Assembly: GCA_044227925.1 (NCBI GenBank)
Contig: JBGAVW010000005.1
Location: 76,638 to 140,637, forward strand
DNA length: 64,000 nt
Direction of reading: 5' to 3'
DNA from: JADJLQ01 sp044227925
GTDB taxonomy: Bacteria; Bacteroidota; Bacteroidia; Chitinophagales; Saprospiraceae
Position numbers and translations under genes: made by a program. Positions 46,435 through 55,430 of the stretch are shown piece by piece (positions within the stretch are counted from its first letter, which is position 1; every line of letters begins with the position of its first letter). The notes under the pieces were generated by a model that did not search any database, was not told where the DNA came from, and saw only the letters and a list, made by a program, of their open reading frames with translations.

Positions 46435-47629
46435 AGGATTGAAGAGTTTTAACGGAGGATTTAATCAATTTTTTTGCGTGTGACAGATACCACTCGGCCA
46501 ATTCATTCATTGGCAAACCTTTGGCAGCAGCGTAGTTTATATCTTCATACCTCTTCCTTTCAGAAGGGTTCATCACCAAACTTGCAACAGCATCAGCCAG
46601 GCTTTCCGGGTTTTCAATTTCAAAATAGGCACCACCATAGCCTTCCTCCTCAACTACTCTTTCCAGATCATCGATTTTGGGTAATACGCATGCTCTTGCA
46701 TAACTTCCGGCCTGGTGCAAGATTCCTGAGCTACCGGTAGTGGTGGTATAGGGAAAAATGACCAATGTGCTTTCTTTGAATATAGATTCAACTTTTTCTT
46801 CCGGTACATAACCTGTGTAAACCACATTTTTAAGGTCGCTGTATTTCTTTTTTACTCCTTCCAGATATCCTTTTACATTGGGGTTGTCGGTGCCTGCTAT
46901 GGTGACTTTAAAATTTTTATCGGGAAACCGTTTTTGCAATATTTTCAGTGATTCTATTATTACTTCTACTTTTTTATAGGTACCGAACTTGCCAAAGGCC
47001 ATAAGGTTGTATTCTGTGGGGAAGTCGGGTAAATGACTTCGGGTAGGCAATTCAAAATTTCCATGTGGTAATAAGACCACATGATCTGACTTATACTTTT
47101 TTCTTATAATATCTACATACTGAGATATGGTCAGTCCTACCAAATCAGCTTTAAGAATGAATTTGGTCAATTCCGTGCCGATTCGCAGAAAGAGTTTTTC
47201 TTTCCATTTACTGCCGGCCATACCGATACTATCCAATTTTACAGTCTCAGTGATGTTGTGCAGGATGATGATCGATGGAATTCCTATTAATTTACAAACC
47301 CAGGGTGTAAGTAAACCCAATGCTGCCGGTACTTTGCCTTCGCCAAAGGTCATAAACTGGAGGTTCATAATTACGATATCTGGCTTTAGCTCTCTTATTT
47401 TCTGTATTATCTGTACAGATGCGAGTATACTATTAAAATTCCAGCAGGGGTGGATAGTGATGCCTTCGGTAGCATATTTCTGATACTCATTGTTGTTTTT
47501 TAGATTATTGGTAAGTATGTGTATTTCCTCGACTTCTGGCTTGCCAATAAAGCTTCTGATTAAATGATATCCATATTCATTTAGTGTAACCTGGCTAGGT
47601 GGATATGGAGACACGAATGCAATTTTCAT
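46403..47629 (-). CDS. Glycosyltransferase, GT4-like (GT-B fold)
   Basis: A 408-residue glycosyltransferase starting MKIAFVSPYPPSQVTLNEYG. The C-terminal half has YNLMAFGKFGTYKK, KVTIAGTDNPN, VVYTGYVPEEKV and STLVIFPYTTTTGSSGILHQAGSYA (the E/G-rich nucleotide-sugar site), typical of GT-B enzymes of family 4. The start at 47629 is used because an upstream in-frame ATG (47713) would add 28 residues with no homology and would run through the -12/-24 promoter region. GtrA overlaps its end. It probably adds a sugar to a lipid-linked or surface glycan. The acceptor and donor are unknown. Confidence 0.88.
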   Translation of the reverse strand: MKIAFVSPYPPSQVTLNEYGYHLIRSFIGKPEVEEIHILTNNLKNNNEYQKYATEGITIHPCWNFNSILASVQIIQKIRELKPDIVIMNLQFMTFGEGKVPAALGLLTPWVCKLIGIPSIIILHNITETVKLDSIGMAGSKWKEKLFLRIGTELTKFILKADLVGLTISQYVDIIRKKYKSDHVVLLPHGNFELPTRSHLPDFPTEYNLMAFGKFGTYKKVEVIIESLKILQKRFPDKNFKVTIAGTDNPNVKGYLEGVKKKYSDLKNVVYTGYVPEEKVESIFKESTLVIFPYTTTTGSSGILHQAGSYARACVLPKIDDLERVVEEEGYGGAYFEIENPESLADAVASLVMNPSERKRYEDINYAAAKGLPMNELAEWYLSHAKKLIKSSVKTLQSYDQKFNTSVA

Positions 47630-47662
47630 AATTATTAATTTGTGTATGGTATGCCACTCTCT

Positions 47663-47680
47663 GGACAATTTACTTGCCAA
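47663..47680 (-). promoter_or_regulatory. Sigma-54-like promoter of the GT4-gtrA operon
   Basis: On the minus strand TTGGCAAGTAAATTGTCC: -24 TTGGCA and -12 TTGT in GG-N10-G spacing. The predicted start is about 23 bases before ATG 47629. Confidence 0.55.
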
Positions 47681-47731
47681 TAATACAAGTATCTGTAATA
47701 CAGATATATACACAACTAATAATTATAAATC

Positions 47732-47747
47732 AATCCAATAATTGGAA
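47732..47747. promoter_or_regulatory. Shared upstream palindrome, copy 2
   Basis: AATCCAATAATTGGAA: half-sites AATCCA and TTGGAA with a 10-base step. The centre is about 88 bp upstream of the predicted start of the GT4 operon. Confidence 0.55.
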
Positions 47748-47776
47748 TACTGAGCCTTTTATTCTAAAATATGGAA

Positions 47777-48322
47777 TCACTGGTCTGATCCACCCAGCCA
47801 CGACAAAGCATCGATTCGCCAATGATCGCCCTGAAAAAGGAGTACCACAGCCACATGATATTTGCACGTACGGATAAGGCCTGAATTGCTGAATTGTAAA
47901 ATTACATTGCTGTCTACTGCAGTACAAACCAAAGCATCAGATGCCCAATTTTTTATATGCAATTCGTGATGCAGATCTTTTCGGATCACTGGAGAAGGCA
48001 AAGGACCATCATGATGCCGGTTGATTTGGGAAAACCAGTTTTCTGTATAATACTCTTTACCTATTTCAACTTCGTTGGTATTGTAAAGATGATTGAGGTG
48101 AGCCCAGATATTGGAATAATCCTGCTTTAAAAGTGCGAGCTGCAAGTCATCCGGAGTATAAACAGACTCGCAAAATACATCAATATGGGTACGATGGTCC
48201 GTGGCAATTTGATCATGTTGAAGGAATATAGGCAATTCTTTTTGTTCTTCTGAGATCCGAACTTTGAGCCAAAATAATGCAATCATCAGGCAAACCAACG
48301 CAATAAAAAGGATTCGCATCAT
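47777..48322 (-). CDS. Unknown small membrane-anchored protein
   Basis: A 181-residue protein that I do not recognise. A hydrophobic N-terminal segment (ILFIALVCLMIALFWLKV) should anchor it in the inner membrane with the rest outside. The C-terminal part (SGLIRTCKYHVAVVLLFQGDHWRIDAL) is reminiscent of the last strands of NTF2-like/SnoaL-type domains, where V-x-x-x-x-x-x-G-x-W-x-I closes the sheet. That is a weak guess. It overlaps the upstream lipoprotein gene by 4 bases and is the last gene of the operon that begins with the GT2 at 54185. It probably works with the GT-C-like protein and the lipoprotein in the envelope. Confidence 0.6.
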   Translation of the reverse strand: MMRILFIALVCLMIALFWLKVRISEEQKELPIFLQHDQIATDHRTHIDVFCESVYTPDDLQLALLKQDYSNIWAHLNHLYNTNEVEIGKEYYTENWFSQINRHHDGPLPSPVIRKDLHHELHIKNWASDALVCTAVDSNVILQFSNSGLIRTCKYHVAVVLLFQGDHWRIDALSWLGGSDQ

Positions 48323-49155
48323 TGGTTTTTAAGTATTATTTCTTGTGAATTGCGATCCCCAATTTGAACATGAAGTACATATTCTTCATTGGAGGAAGGT
48401 ATAGTTACCTGAGCAAAACCTTCTCTACAGGCTTTCTCCAACCTACGATATATTTCTTGTTGGTCCCGATAGATAAAAACGACGAGTGTTCCATCAGCCA
48501 GCTGATTTTGAAACCGATCTTTGAGCGGACCGGCAGTGATTTTATAGATATTTTGTTTTACATCTATCGTATGTACCAGATTAATCACTTCCACTGATCC
48601 GGGTTGAACATAAAATGAAGAAATGGGTTTGTTTTCTTGAGCCTGGTATATTCCTGCTTTAGGAGTGATTTCGAGTATTTTTTCAAAAAACAAATTGGGG
48701 GAGACCGTATCCGTGACAATATTTCGCCATTGATCGATTTTATGGACAATACTTTGTTGGTTAAGACTGGAATCCGGATTTACGGTTTTGGGAGACCGAT
48801 AATCTATCACCGTAATCTTGCCCGGATCGTTGTTTTTCAATAAAAGGGAATAAAAATATTTCTTACCGGATCCGGTATGCTCCAATATCAGTTCTGCAGG
48901 ACCTTCTACCAGGCCTGCATTATTTTTTATTCTAAAAACCAAATGGTCCTGGTATACTTTTCTTTGCAAGGGTATGGGTTGGATAAAACTGGTAAGCACA
49001 GCCACCCATTCGGCAGAGTTTGTTTTAATTATAAGGCTGTCAGTAGGAGCGTGGATTATCGATGTTCTATTGATCCATATAGGCTGATCTTCAAGATCCC
49101 TGCAACCCAACCAGATAAGAAAATAAATGCCAAGTGTATAAAATCGGATCATCAT
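48319..49155 (-). CDS. Unknown predicted lipoprotein
   Basis: A 278-residue protein with a lipoprotein-type signal (MMIRFYTLGIYFLIWLGC, Cys at 18). The rest is rich in beta-strand-like stretches with no motif I recognise. The middle includes RSPKTVNPDSSLNQQS and the end VLHVQIGDRNSQEIILK. It overlaps the GT-C-like gene upstream and the small protein gene downstream by 4 bases each, so the three are translated together. A periplasmic or outer-membrane partner of the large membrane protein is the simplest inference. Confidence 0.6.
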   Translation of the reverse strand: MMIRFYTLGIYFLIWLGCRDLEDQPIWINRTSIIHAPTDSLIIKTNSAEWVAVLTSFIQPIPLQRKVYQDHLVFRIKNNAGLVEGPAELILEHTGSGKKYFYSLLLKNNDPGKITVIDYRSPKTVNPDSSLNQQSIVHKIDQWRNIVTDTVSPNLFFEKILEITPKAGIYQAQENKPISSFYVQPGSVEVINLVHTIDVKQNIYKITAGPLKDRFQNQLADGTLVVFIYRDQQEIYRRLEKACREGFAQVTIPSSNEEYVLHVQIGDRNSQEIILKNQ

Positions 49156-52100
49156 TGAAGATAGATCTCTTGGTTAATAAAACAATGTGGTAATATGGCT
49201 ATTCCATAATTTGCGTTAGCCACCCCATCAGCCGACAAGGGAGCAGAGGTGCGAGGTTGGCCATTGATAAATAAAGTGATTGGAATTTCCGCCATCCGCT
49301 GAGCGGTGGTTTGTATTTTTTGAAATGTATGTATAAAACTGGAGTTCAATCCACTGCGTACGGAAGAGCTGTGCAGTAATAAGGAACATTGCCAAATTGT
49401 CCCCTGATTGTCTTTTTCTGCCAGTAATACTCCAGGAATATTTATTTCTGTAGAAAGTTCATTATATATTCCCGTATGTATTTGCACAGAATGCTGGTGA
49501 AATGGAGTTACGGAATACTCCACAGTGCCACCATGAATATACCCTCTTTCACTTACATCGGTCTCAGCGAACAACTGCAATGATTCCAGCTGAAAAGAAT
49601 CCAATACTTCTGTACTGTCCATATTGATCTGGAAAAAACTGCTTGCCTTGGGTGATAAATTGTATTGAAAGGCAGTGCCGGGAAAATAAACTTTGTTTTC
49701 TCCTTTTTGAAAATGTGCCACCACCTTTAGTTGTATATTAATGGGGATATCATCTGCATTCATTATTTCGCCTGTTATAAAATTTTGGTTGCCATTCCTT
49801 ATATAATTTGCTTGTTTAAAAACAACAAATGGTTTTTTTATTCTATCATCCTTGACTGTCGGAAAACTGCTGATCACTCTTTTTCCTTGTTTTTTGAATA
49901 AAGTAAATGTATAAGTCCTCATTTGTTCCTCCGGAATCTCTGTGACGAATTCGGCCGGTTTGATAAACCATTTATTGGATAGTCTTAGCAGAGTCATGGT
50001 ATCTGTTTTCTCCCGACTGCCGAGGGAAGTGCGCCATCGGGTGTAAACAGAGACTTTAGCCGTATCGCCCGACTGCTGTAGTACAAGGGGATGTATGCTG
50101 TCTAATTTTGCATAGGAGGGCAATAGACCACCGTCAAGCACAGATTTTTCGAGAAGATATTGATCCAACGGATAGGTTGGTGACGGAATAAAAAAGTGAA
50201 ATGCATTTTCAAATCGCTGAAAATCGAGGTGATCATAAAAATGCAGGACGGTCGTCACAGGATCTTTTTGTTGCCGTACCAGTACAAGTTCATATATCTG
50301 AAACATCAGGTATCCGGAAAAAAATAAAATGGGCAGTAATGACGAGGAATAAATTACCCCTATGGGATAGTATTCGTCCTCATAATCTCTGTGTAAGAAA
50401 GAGTTCTTTTTTTTGTAGATTAATAAATAAAAAACACTTGACAAGAAGGCAAGTAAAATGCTGCTCAATGGGAAAATTCCCCAGGCTTTTTTCAAAACTG
50501 GGTTTAATTCTTTGGGTTGTAAAGGCTTGATGGTGGATATATTGCCTTTTTCCCATACCATGATCCCGTTTTCCAGTCTAATTGTTCTGCTCCATCCGGT
50601 ATAATATAATAAAGGGTCATAATATCGATCATTGCTGAATACATATTTTAGACTGTATTTTTCAGAGCAAGTAAGAAAATCAAATAAGGAGGCCAGGCCT
50701 TCCGTTCCACTGAATTTAGCATTCTCCAATCTTTCAATAGGTCTTGTGGTAAGTTCGGGTAGTCTGCGGGCACTGTGGTAATTACCATCCACCGTGGCTG
50801 CCAGTGAATTAGCACTCAGCCATGCCATCTGATCTCCAAAGCCCAATGTCAGGTACCGCCAACGCATATGTTCATCCCGATTGAGAAAATTGAGCATTGG
50901 TTGAATATCAATTTCTTTTGGCTGCAGGGGTCTGAAACTACCAAGATGGAAAATAAATACTAAAAACAGCAAGTAACTAAATCCTGAAACAGTGCAAAGC
51001 AGGAAATGTGTTTTTAAATTGAAATTTTTAATCCAAAATTCTTTGATCTGCCCGTCGATAAATGAATAAATAAATTTGGCCATAAAGGGTATTGCCATGA
51101 TGGAGGCCCAAAAACCAAACCGATCCAATGTGAGTATATTAAATGCATTTTCACCCAACATTATTTTAGGCAATGGTGTTGTGCCTCCGCTTCCAAACAA
51201 CATACATAAAAAAAAAGATACTGCCCAACCCAGATACCGCTTATGCCTGGTGATAGAAAAAGTGATGGCGGGCAGCAAAGCAATAACCAGAAGCAATGGA
51301 ATAATATAAAATATCAATCCCGAAGAAGGGTGTACAAAAAAATTATCCCTCGACCCATGAGGTATGGATACCTGCGCAATGGGATCTGTCTTGCTCCAAT
51401 ACCAATATGGAAAAATCAAACCTACTGTCATGAAAATCATGATGCTGCCAAAAAAGATCAGTTCCCTGAGATGCGACCAGGCTACCTGGATTATTTTCCA
51501 TAAAAAGGAGAGTATATTCTTCCCAAATTGCTCAACAGGAATTTTATCTGTCAATGCCATAAATATAGTAGGTGCTATAAAAAATACCATCCCGAAAATG
51601 GCAGTTACATGATGAGAACTAACCGTTACAGCCAGGAAGGCCAAAGCCATCAAAAGGTGTATGATCTTTTTGCCTTTAATGTATTGATACAAGAATGGCA
51701 ATGCATTGAGTAAAAAGGCCAAACCCGTTAAAGTCGGCATTTGGCCGTACACATGCATAGTTTCCACTATGGAAGACAATAATACTGTAAGGATCGAGGC
51801 CACCCCGGCTATAGACTTGTTAAAAAAGATCTTGGTAAATCTATAGGTACCAATGGTCAGACATTCCAGTATAAACACTGCATATATGCTAAATGCCACT
51901 TTTAATGGGAATATTTTGCCTATCAGCGCTATGGCCTGATGGACCAAAGGAGGGTATGAGATAGTTAAAAATCCCGTATACCATCTGTATTCCCAGGGCT
52001 CAAACCAAAACCGCGAGTAATGGTCAGCAAAAAAAATATGTACAAAAGCATCATAGGTTTTAGGTAGTGTAAAATAGATTATGACACCGTGCGTGAGCAA

Positions 52101-52175
52101 TACCAACGATAATGCAACAAGCAATAGTTTTTTGCCGGTAATTTCATCCCAAACTCCCTGATTGATGCTTTGCAT
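49152..52175 (-). CDS. Large polytopic membrane protein, GT-C / PTPS-related type
   Basis: A 1,007-residue protein. The N-terminal half (to about residue 560) holds about 10-12 hydrophobic helices. The first external loop has KTYDAFVHIFFADHYSRFWF; an acidic loop like this after helix 1 is where GT-C glycosyltransferases keep a catalytic residue. YRWYTGFLTISYPPLVHQ follows, a pattern seen in the '6-pyruvoyl-tetrahydropterin synthase-related' membrane family, which is associated with polysaccharide loci. After a further pair of helices near 575-640 the C-terminal 350 residues appear soluble and external, including an NTF2-like stretch (VTTVLHFYDHLDFQRFENAF). It lies 18 bases after manC and is followed by two envelope genes. 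Possibly it transfers or polymerises a lipid-linked sugar; the activity is unproven. Confidence 0.65.
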   Translation of the reverse strand: MQSINQGVWDEITGKKLLLVALSLVLLTHGVIIYFTLPKTYDAFVHIFFADHYSRFWFEPWEYRWYTGFLTISYPPLVHQAIALIGKIFPLKVAFSIYAVFILECLTIGTYRFTKIFFNKSIAGVASILTVLLSSIVETMHVYGQMPTLTGLAFLLNALPFLYQYIKGKKIIHLLMALAFLAVTVSSHHVTAIFGMVFFIAPTIFMALTDKIPVEQFGKNILSFLWKIIQVAWSHLRELIFFGSIMIFMTVGLIFPYWYWSKTDPIAQVSIPHGSRDNFFVHPSSGLIFYIIPLLLVIALLPAITFSITRHKRYLGWAVSFFLCMLFGSGGTTPLPKIMLGENAFNILTLDRFGFWASIMAIPFMAKFIYSFIDGQIKEFWIKNFNLKTHFLLCTVSGFSYLLFLVFIFHLGSFRPLQPKEIDIQPMLNFLNRDEHMRWRYLTLGFGDQMAWLSANSLAATVDGNYHSARRLPELTTRPIERLENAKFSGTEGLASLFDFLTCSEKYSLKYVFSNDRYYDPLLYYTGWSRTIRLENGIMVWEKGNISTIKPLQPKELNPVLKKAWGIFPLSSILLAFLSSVFYLLIYKKKNSFLHRDYEDEYYPIGVIYSSSLLPILFFSGYLMFQIYELVLVRQQKDPVTTVLHFYDHLDFQRFENAFHFFIPSPTYPLDQYLLEKSVLDGGLLPSYAKLDSIHPLVLQQSGDTAKVSVYTRWRTSLGSREKTDTMTLLRLSNKWFIKPAEFVTEIPEEQMRTYTFTLFKKQGKRVISSFPTVKDDRIKKPFVVFKQANYIRNGNQNFITGEIMNADDIPINIQLKVVAHFQKGENKVYFPGTAFQYNLSPKASSFFQINMDSTEVLDSFQLESLQLFAETDVSERGYIHGGTVEYSVTPFHQHSVQIHTGIYNELSTEINIPGVLLAEKDNQGTIWQCSLLLHSSSVRSGLNSSFIHTFQKIQTTAQRMAEIPITLFINGQPRTSAPLSADGVANANYGIAILPHCFINQEIYLQ

Positions 52176-52193
52176 ATATGATTCAGAACCGTA

Positions 52194-53276
52194 CTAAAGA
52201 TACAATTCACCCATAGTTTCTTTTACTTTAGACAAATAATCTTTAATCTGTTGCTCATTTTCTTTTTTACAAATCAATAAGGCATCCTTTGTATTGACCA
52301 CAATCAGATCGTCGACCCCACCTACCAGTACCAATTTTTGATCGCTGGAGTGGATCATACAACCTTTAGAGTCTACCATCAATGTATTTTTTCCTGCAAT
52401 TGCATTTTTGGAATAATCCTTTTCAAATATTTCGTAGGCGCTATTCCAACTCCCCAGATCATTCCAATTGAATCCGGCAGGAATTACATATACATTTTTT
52501 GCTTTTTCCAATATGGCATAGTCTATAGATATCGACTCACAGTCACTATATATCTGCCGGATGGCACCCGCTTCATGCGGTGAATTATAATCTAACCAGC
52601 GACTTACAAACAAATCAAACATAAATGGCATATAAGTTCTGAATGCTTGAAGGATATCTGCCGCTTTCCAGATAAATATTCCAGAGTTCCACACATACGA
52701 TCCGTCTTCCAAAAATTCAGTGGCTTTTTCCTTCGTCGGTTTTTCCGTAAACCGTTTTACAGGATATATGGTTGTTCCAGGTTCTTTTTGGTATTGGATA
52801 TAACCATATCCGGTATGGGCATAACTAGGTTGGATGCCAAGCGTTACGAATGCATTCTGATGGTTGGTATATTCGAGTCCTTCGAGGCAATTGCGTACAA
52901 AGGCTTCGTTGTTTTCGATCAGGTGATCACTGGGTGCTACAATAAGGTTGGCAGAGGGATTGAGTTTTATGATTTTTATGGTTATGAGGTTTATACAGGC
53001 TGCAGTGTTTTTTCTAAATGGCTCACCAACGATATTTTGTGGTGGCAGTTCTGGCAATTGATTGCTCACGATAGATACATATTCATCAGCAGTGACTATA
53101 AATATGTTTTCGTTGGGAATAAAACTCAGAAATCGGTCATAGGTAGATTGAAGCAGTGTTTTGCCGGTACCCAGTATATCAAGGAATTGTTTAGGGTAAT
53201 TGGTTCTGCTCATGGGCCAAAACCGGCTACCGATACCTCCGGCCATGATGACGACATAATTATTCGTATTTTTCAT
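52194..53276 (-). CDS. manC: Mannose-1-phosphate guanylyltransferase
   Basis: A 360-residue nucleotidyltransferase that makes GDP-mannose from GTP and mannose-1-phosphate. The N-terminal signature VVIMAGGIGSRFWPMSR with PKQFLDILG is the pyrophosphorylase loop. FIVTADEY, NLIVAPSDHLI, FTEKPTKEKA and YVWNSGIFIWKA follow, as in ManC-type enzymes. There is no C-terminal phosphomannose isomerase domain, so this is the short monofunctional form. It lies between the GT2 and GT-C-like genes, with 36- and 18-base gaps. It supplies GDP-mannose (or GDP-fucose/rhamnose precursors) to the polysaccharide made by this locus. Confidence 0.92.
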   Translation of the reverse strand: MKNTNNYVVIMAGGIGSRFWPMSRTNYPKQFLDILGTGKTLLQSTYDRFLSFIPNENIFIVTADEYVSIVSNQLPELPPQNIVGEPFRKNTAACINLITIKIIKLNPSANLIVAPSDHLIENNEAFVRNCLEGLEYTNHQNAFVTLGIQPSYAHTGYGYIQYQKEPGTTIYPVKRFTEKPTKEKATEFLEDGSYVWNSGIFIWKAADILQAFRTYMPFMFDLFVSRWLDYNSPHEAGAIRQIYSDCESISIDYAILEKAKNVYVIPAGFNWNDLGSWNSAYEIFEKDYSKNAIAGKNTLMVDSKGCMIHSSDQKLVLVGGVDDLIVVNTKDALLICKKENEQQIKDYLSKVKETMGELYL

Positions 53277-53312
53277 TTTTTAGTTGGATTATGATGATTA
53301 AATTAAATAATA

Positions 53313-54185
53313 TTAGAATAGAAATGCTGCCGCTTGGCGCATTGACTTTTTAAGATTGGTAATGTTGTTCTGAGCATCAAATAGGGAATGACCGGTTTTG
53401 GTTGTAAATTTTTTTGAAATGTTGTATTGATAATGAAGTTTCAATAATTGCATGGGTATTTTTATCGTATCCCTCAATTTTAATCTTGAATCGCCAACCT
53501 CAGTCCAATGCATCAACGGAAATTCCAGTACCCCTTTCTGAAGTGTTGTTTTTCCAAATTTCTGTTGCAGTCTCAGGAAGATTTCCACATCAAAAAGCCA
53601 GGGTGTCTTAAACGGTTGACTAAATAAAAAAGGAATTAGATTCTTTTGAAATATTTTGGCACCGCATTGAGTGTCCTGAAAAGAAGCCTTTAATAATATG
53701 CGTATACATTTCTTGATGATATTACTGACCAGCGACCGGTTTTCATCGCGGTTGATATCGGCACCCAATCGTTGAATTCTGCTGCCCACAATGGCTCCAA
53801 ATCGTGGAAATTTTAATTTATATTCTGCCATCTGCAACCACTCTTCGGGCTTGGTAGCCAGGTCTGCATCAAGGAAACCTAATAGTTTCAGGTTAAAATT
53901 TTGATACACATATAGCATGCCCTGCCGCACCGCTTCTGCTTTGCCTCCATTTTGAGGCATGGGATATACACAAATATTGGAAGGGCTTTCCAATTGTAAC
54001 CCATTTAACACTGCAAGAGTATTATCCTTGCTCCCATCATTTACAAAGCACAAGAGTACTTCGGGATGAGCCTGGGCAAATTTGAGGAAGTCTGCATAGG
54101 GCAATCTCTTCTCCTCATTATAACAGGGTACTATGATTCCGTATAGTAATTCATTCGTTTCTGAAATGGTTGTATTGATTGACAT
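53313..54185 (-). CDS. Glycosyltransferase family 2
   Basis: A 290-residue GT-A enzyme of the dolichyl-phosphate glucosyltransferase-like branch of GT2. It shows GIIVPCYNEEKRLPY at the nucleotide-binding start, FVNDGSKDNT, GKAEAVRQGM and the metal-binding DxD in GFLDADLAT (about residue 110). The acceptor region includes DTQCGAKIFQK and WLFDVEIFLRL, which is typical of polyprenyl-phosphate sugar transferases. The mature protein has no strong C-terminal membrane helices. It is the first gene of the operon with manC, the GT-C-like protein, the lipoprotein and the small protein, and its promoter carries the shared palindrome. A truncated relative lies at 54875-55258. Confidence 0.9.
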   Translation of the reverse strand: MSINTTISETNELLYGIIVPCYNEEKRLPYADFLKFAQAHPEVLLCFVNDGSKDNTLAVLNGLQLESPSNICVYPMPQNGGKAEAVRQGMLYVYQNFNLKLLGFLDADLATKPEEWLQMAEYKLKFPRFGAIVGSRIQRLGADINRDENRSLVSNIIKKCIRILLKASFQDTQCGAKIFQKNLIPFLFSQPFKTPWLFDVEIFLRLQQKFGKTTLQKGVLEFPLMHWTEVGDSRLKLRDTIKIPMQLLKLHYQYNISKKFTTKTGHSLFDAQNNITNLKKSMRQAAAFLF

Positions 54186-54216
54186 TTTTTTTGATTTTAT
54201 TATTATGCCATAATTT

Positions 54217-54234
54217 ATACAATGTCAATGCCAA
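54217..54234 (-). promoter_or_regulatory. Sigma-54-like promoter of the GT2-manC operon
   Basis: On the minus strand TTGGCATTGACATTGTAT: -24 TTGGCA and -12 TTGTA in GG-N10-G spacing. The predicted start is about 20 bases before ATG 54185. Confidence 0.55.
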
Positions 54235-54286
54235 TATTTTAAATATATGAATATCAAATTGTTATATATTTTTATAATATAAATAA

Positions 54287-54302
54287 ATTCCATAAATTGG
54301 AA
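54287..54302. promoter_or_regulatory. Shared upstream palindrome, copy 3
   Basis: ATTCCATAAATTGGAA: half-sites ATTCCA and TTGGAA with a 10-base step. The centre is about 89 bp upstream of the predicted GT2 start. Confidence 0.6.
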
Positions 54303-54874
54303 AATTTACAGAATTTGTAATATATTTATTTTGCTAATGAAGTTTATTCATAGGCCTAAAGTTGGCTATCATATATATTAAAATCATATATTATAATTAG
54401 GTGGGCTGCTCATTGTATAATTTCTACAAGCCAGATTTTTAGCTGGAATAAACAGTCGCAGTAATACCGCTTTTAAGATGGGCAATTTGGTCGTTTTAGT
54501 TATACCAAATAAAACCAGCATAGCATGTAAATGTAAGCTGGTGCTTGGAAGAAGATGTATGCCCTATTCAGGACAGTCTCATTTATTAGAGTTAAGAAAA
54601 AGTCAAGTTAAGAAGTTGGAAATTGAGAGCAATAAAATAGAAGATGGCCAGGAGTGAAGTGACGAGAGTGCATTATAACATTAAAAAAAATTGGAAATAA
54701 CGATCAGAATTCACATCTGTTAAGCATTATGGGGGAATGTGTAGCACTAAGACATCGCAACATTATTTTTTATAACACAATTCAGGTGCCCAGATTTATT
54801 TGAAGGTGTTTAAATAAGAAATTTATATTACCGGATATAATATGAATTTGACGCAACTTTTTTTGGCTGCATCT
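54303..54874. other. Long non-coding gap, probably a deletion scar
   Basis: About 570 AT-rich bases with no supportable gene on either strand. The missing C-terminal half of the truncated GT2 would have stood here, but no recognisable GT2 sequence remains in any frame I followed. No terminator or repeat stands out. Confidence 0.5.
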
Positions 54875-55258
54875 CTATGGGATGAGTTTAACAGCTACCA
54901 TCTTTAGCCAGTCTTCGGGTCGTATAGATAAGTTTGAATCTAAAAATCCAGTCAGCTTTACATTGAAATTTTGATTCACATAGTTCATTCCTATTTTTAC
55001 TGCTTCCGCTTTTCCAGTACGGGTATTCAGTGGATATACTTTTATATTAGCAGGGCTTTTGGTCTGCATTCCAAACAAGACAGCTTGAGTTTTATCTTTA
55101 CTTCCATCGTCTACAAAACAAAGCAATACCTCAGGATGTTGCTGAGCGAATGATAGAAAATCTGCGTAAGGCAATCGCTTCTCTTCATTATAACAAGGTA
55201 CTACAATGGCATATTCATGTCGGTTGTTTTGGATTTTGGATTTTGTTCTGGAAGTCAT
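54875..55258 (-). pseudogene. Truncated glycosyltransferase family 2 copy
   Basis: A 127-residue fragment closely similar to the first 120 residues of the GT2 at 54185: the same VPCYNEEKRLPYADFL, QHPEVLLCFVDDGSKD and GKAEAVKIGM blocks. It ends after PEDWLKMVAVKLIP at the point where the intact copy continues for about 170 more residues. The metal-binding GFLDADLAT has become GFLDSNLSI, so the second Asp of DxD is lost. It keeps its own sigma-54-like promoter and an upstream palindrome. It is most likely a decayed paralogue; a retained regulatory or lipid-binding role is possible but unsupported. Confidence 0.8.
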
Positions 55259-55291
55259 TTTAAAAATTATTTTAATTGTTATGCCAATATG

Positions 55292-55310
55292 CTTTCAACA
55301 CCTATGCCAA
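55292..55310 (-). promoter_or_regulatory. Sigma-54-like promoter of the truncated GT2
   Basis: On the minus strand TTGGCATAGGTGTTGAAAG: -24 TTGGCA and -12 TTGA in GG-N10-G spacing. The predicted start is about 25 bases before ATG 55258. Confidence 0.5.
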
Positions 55311-55362
55311 AAGTATAAATAATTGTTAATCAGCATTTTAAACAAATGATATATCTTGTAAT

Positions 55363-55378
55363 TGTCCAATATTTGGAA
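55363..55378. promoter_or_regulatory. Shared upstream palindrome, copy 4, between divergent genes
   Basis: TGTCCAATATTTGGAA: half-sites TGTCCA and TTGGAA with a 10-base step. It lies about 88 bp upstream of the truncated GT2 start and 53 bp upstream of the sigma-54 regulator's ATG (55431), so it could act on both. Confidence 0.6.
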
Positions 55379-55404
55379 TAAATCTATTTTTTGTACTATC
55401 TTTA
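55372..55404 (+). promoter_or_regulatory. Tentative primary-sigma promoter of the sigma-54 regulator
   Basis: TTTG (55372-55375) and TATCTTTA (55397-55404, one mismatch from TAnnTTTG) are 21 bases apart, longer than the 17-18 seen elsewhere here. The TTTG lies inside palindrome copy 4. Confidence 0.3.
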
Positions 55405-55430
55405 GTTCTTATTTAAAATATTTTTGTCAA

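Noticed and set aside
47629..47713. Earlier ATG for the GT4 glycosyltransferase
   Set aside because: It would add 28 residues unrelated to the family and would lie upstream of the predicted promoter.
54303..54874. Small genes in the long gap next to the truncated GT2
   Set aside because: The frames are short, have no recognisable product and no promoter or ribosome-binding signal.
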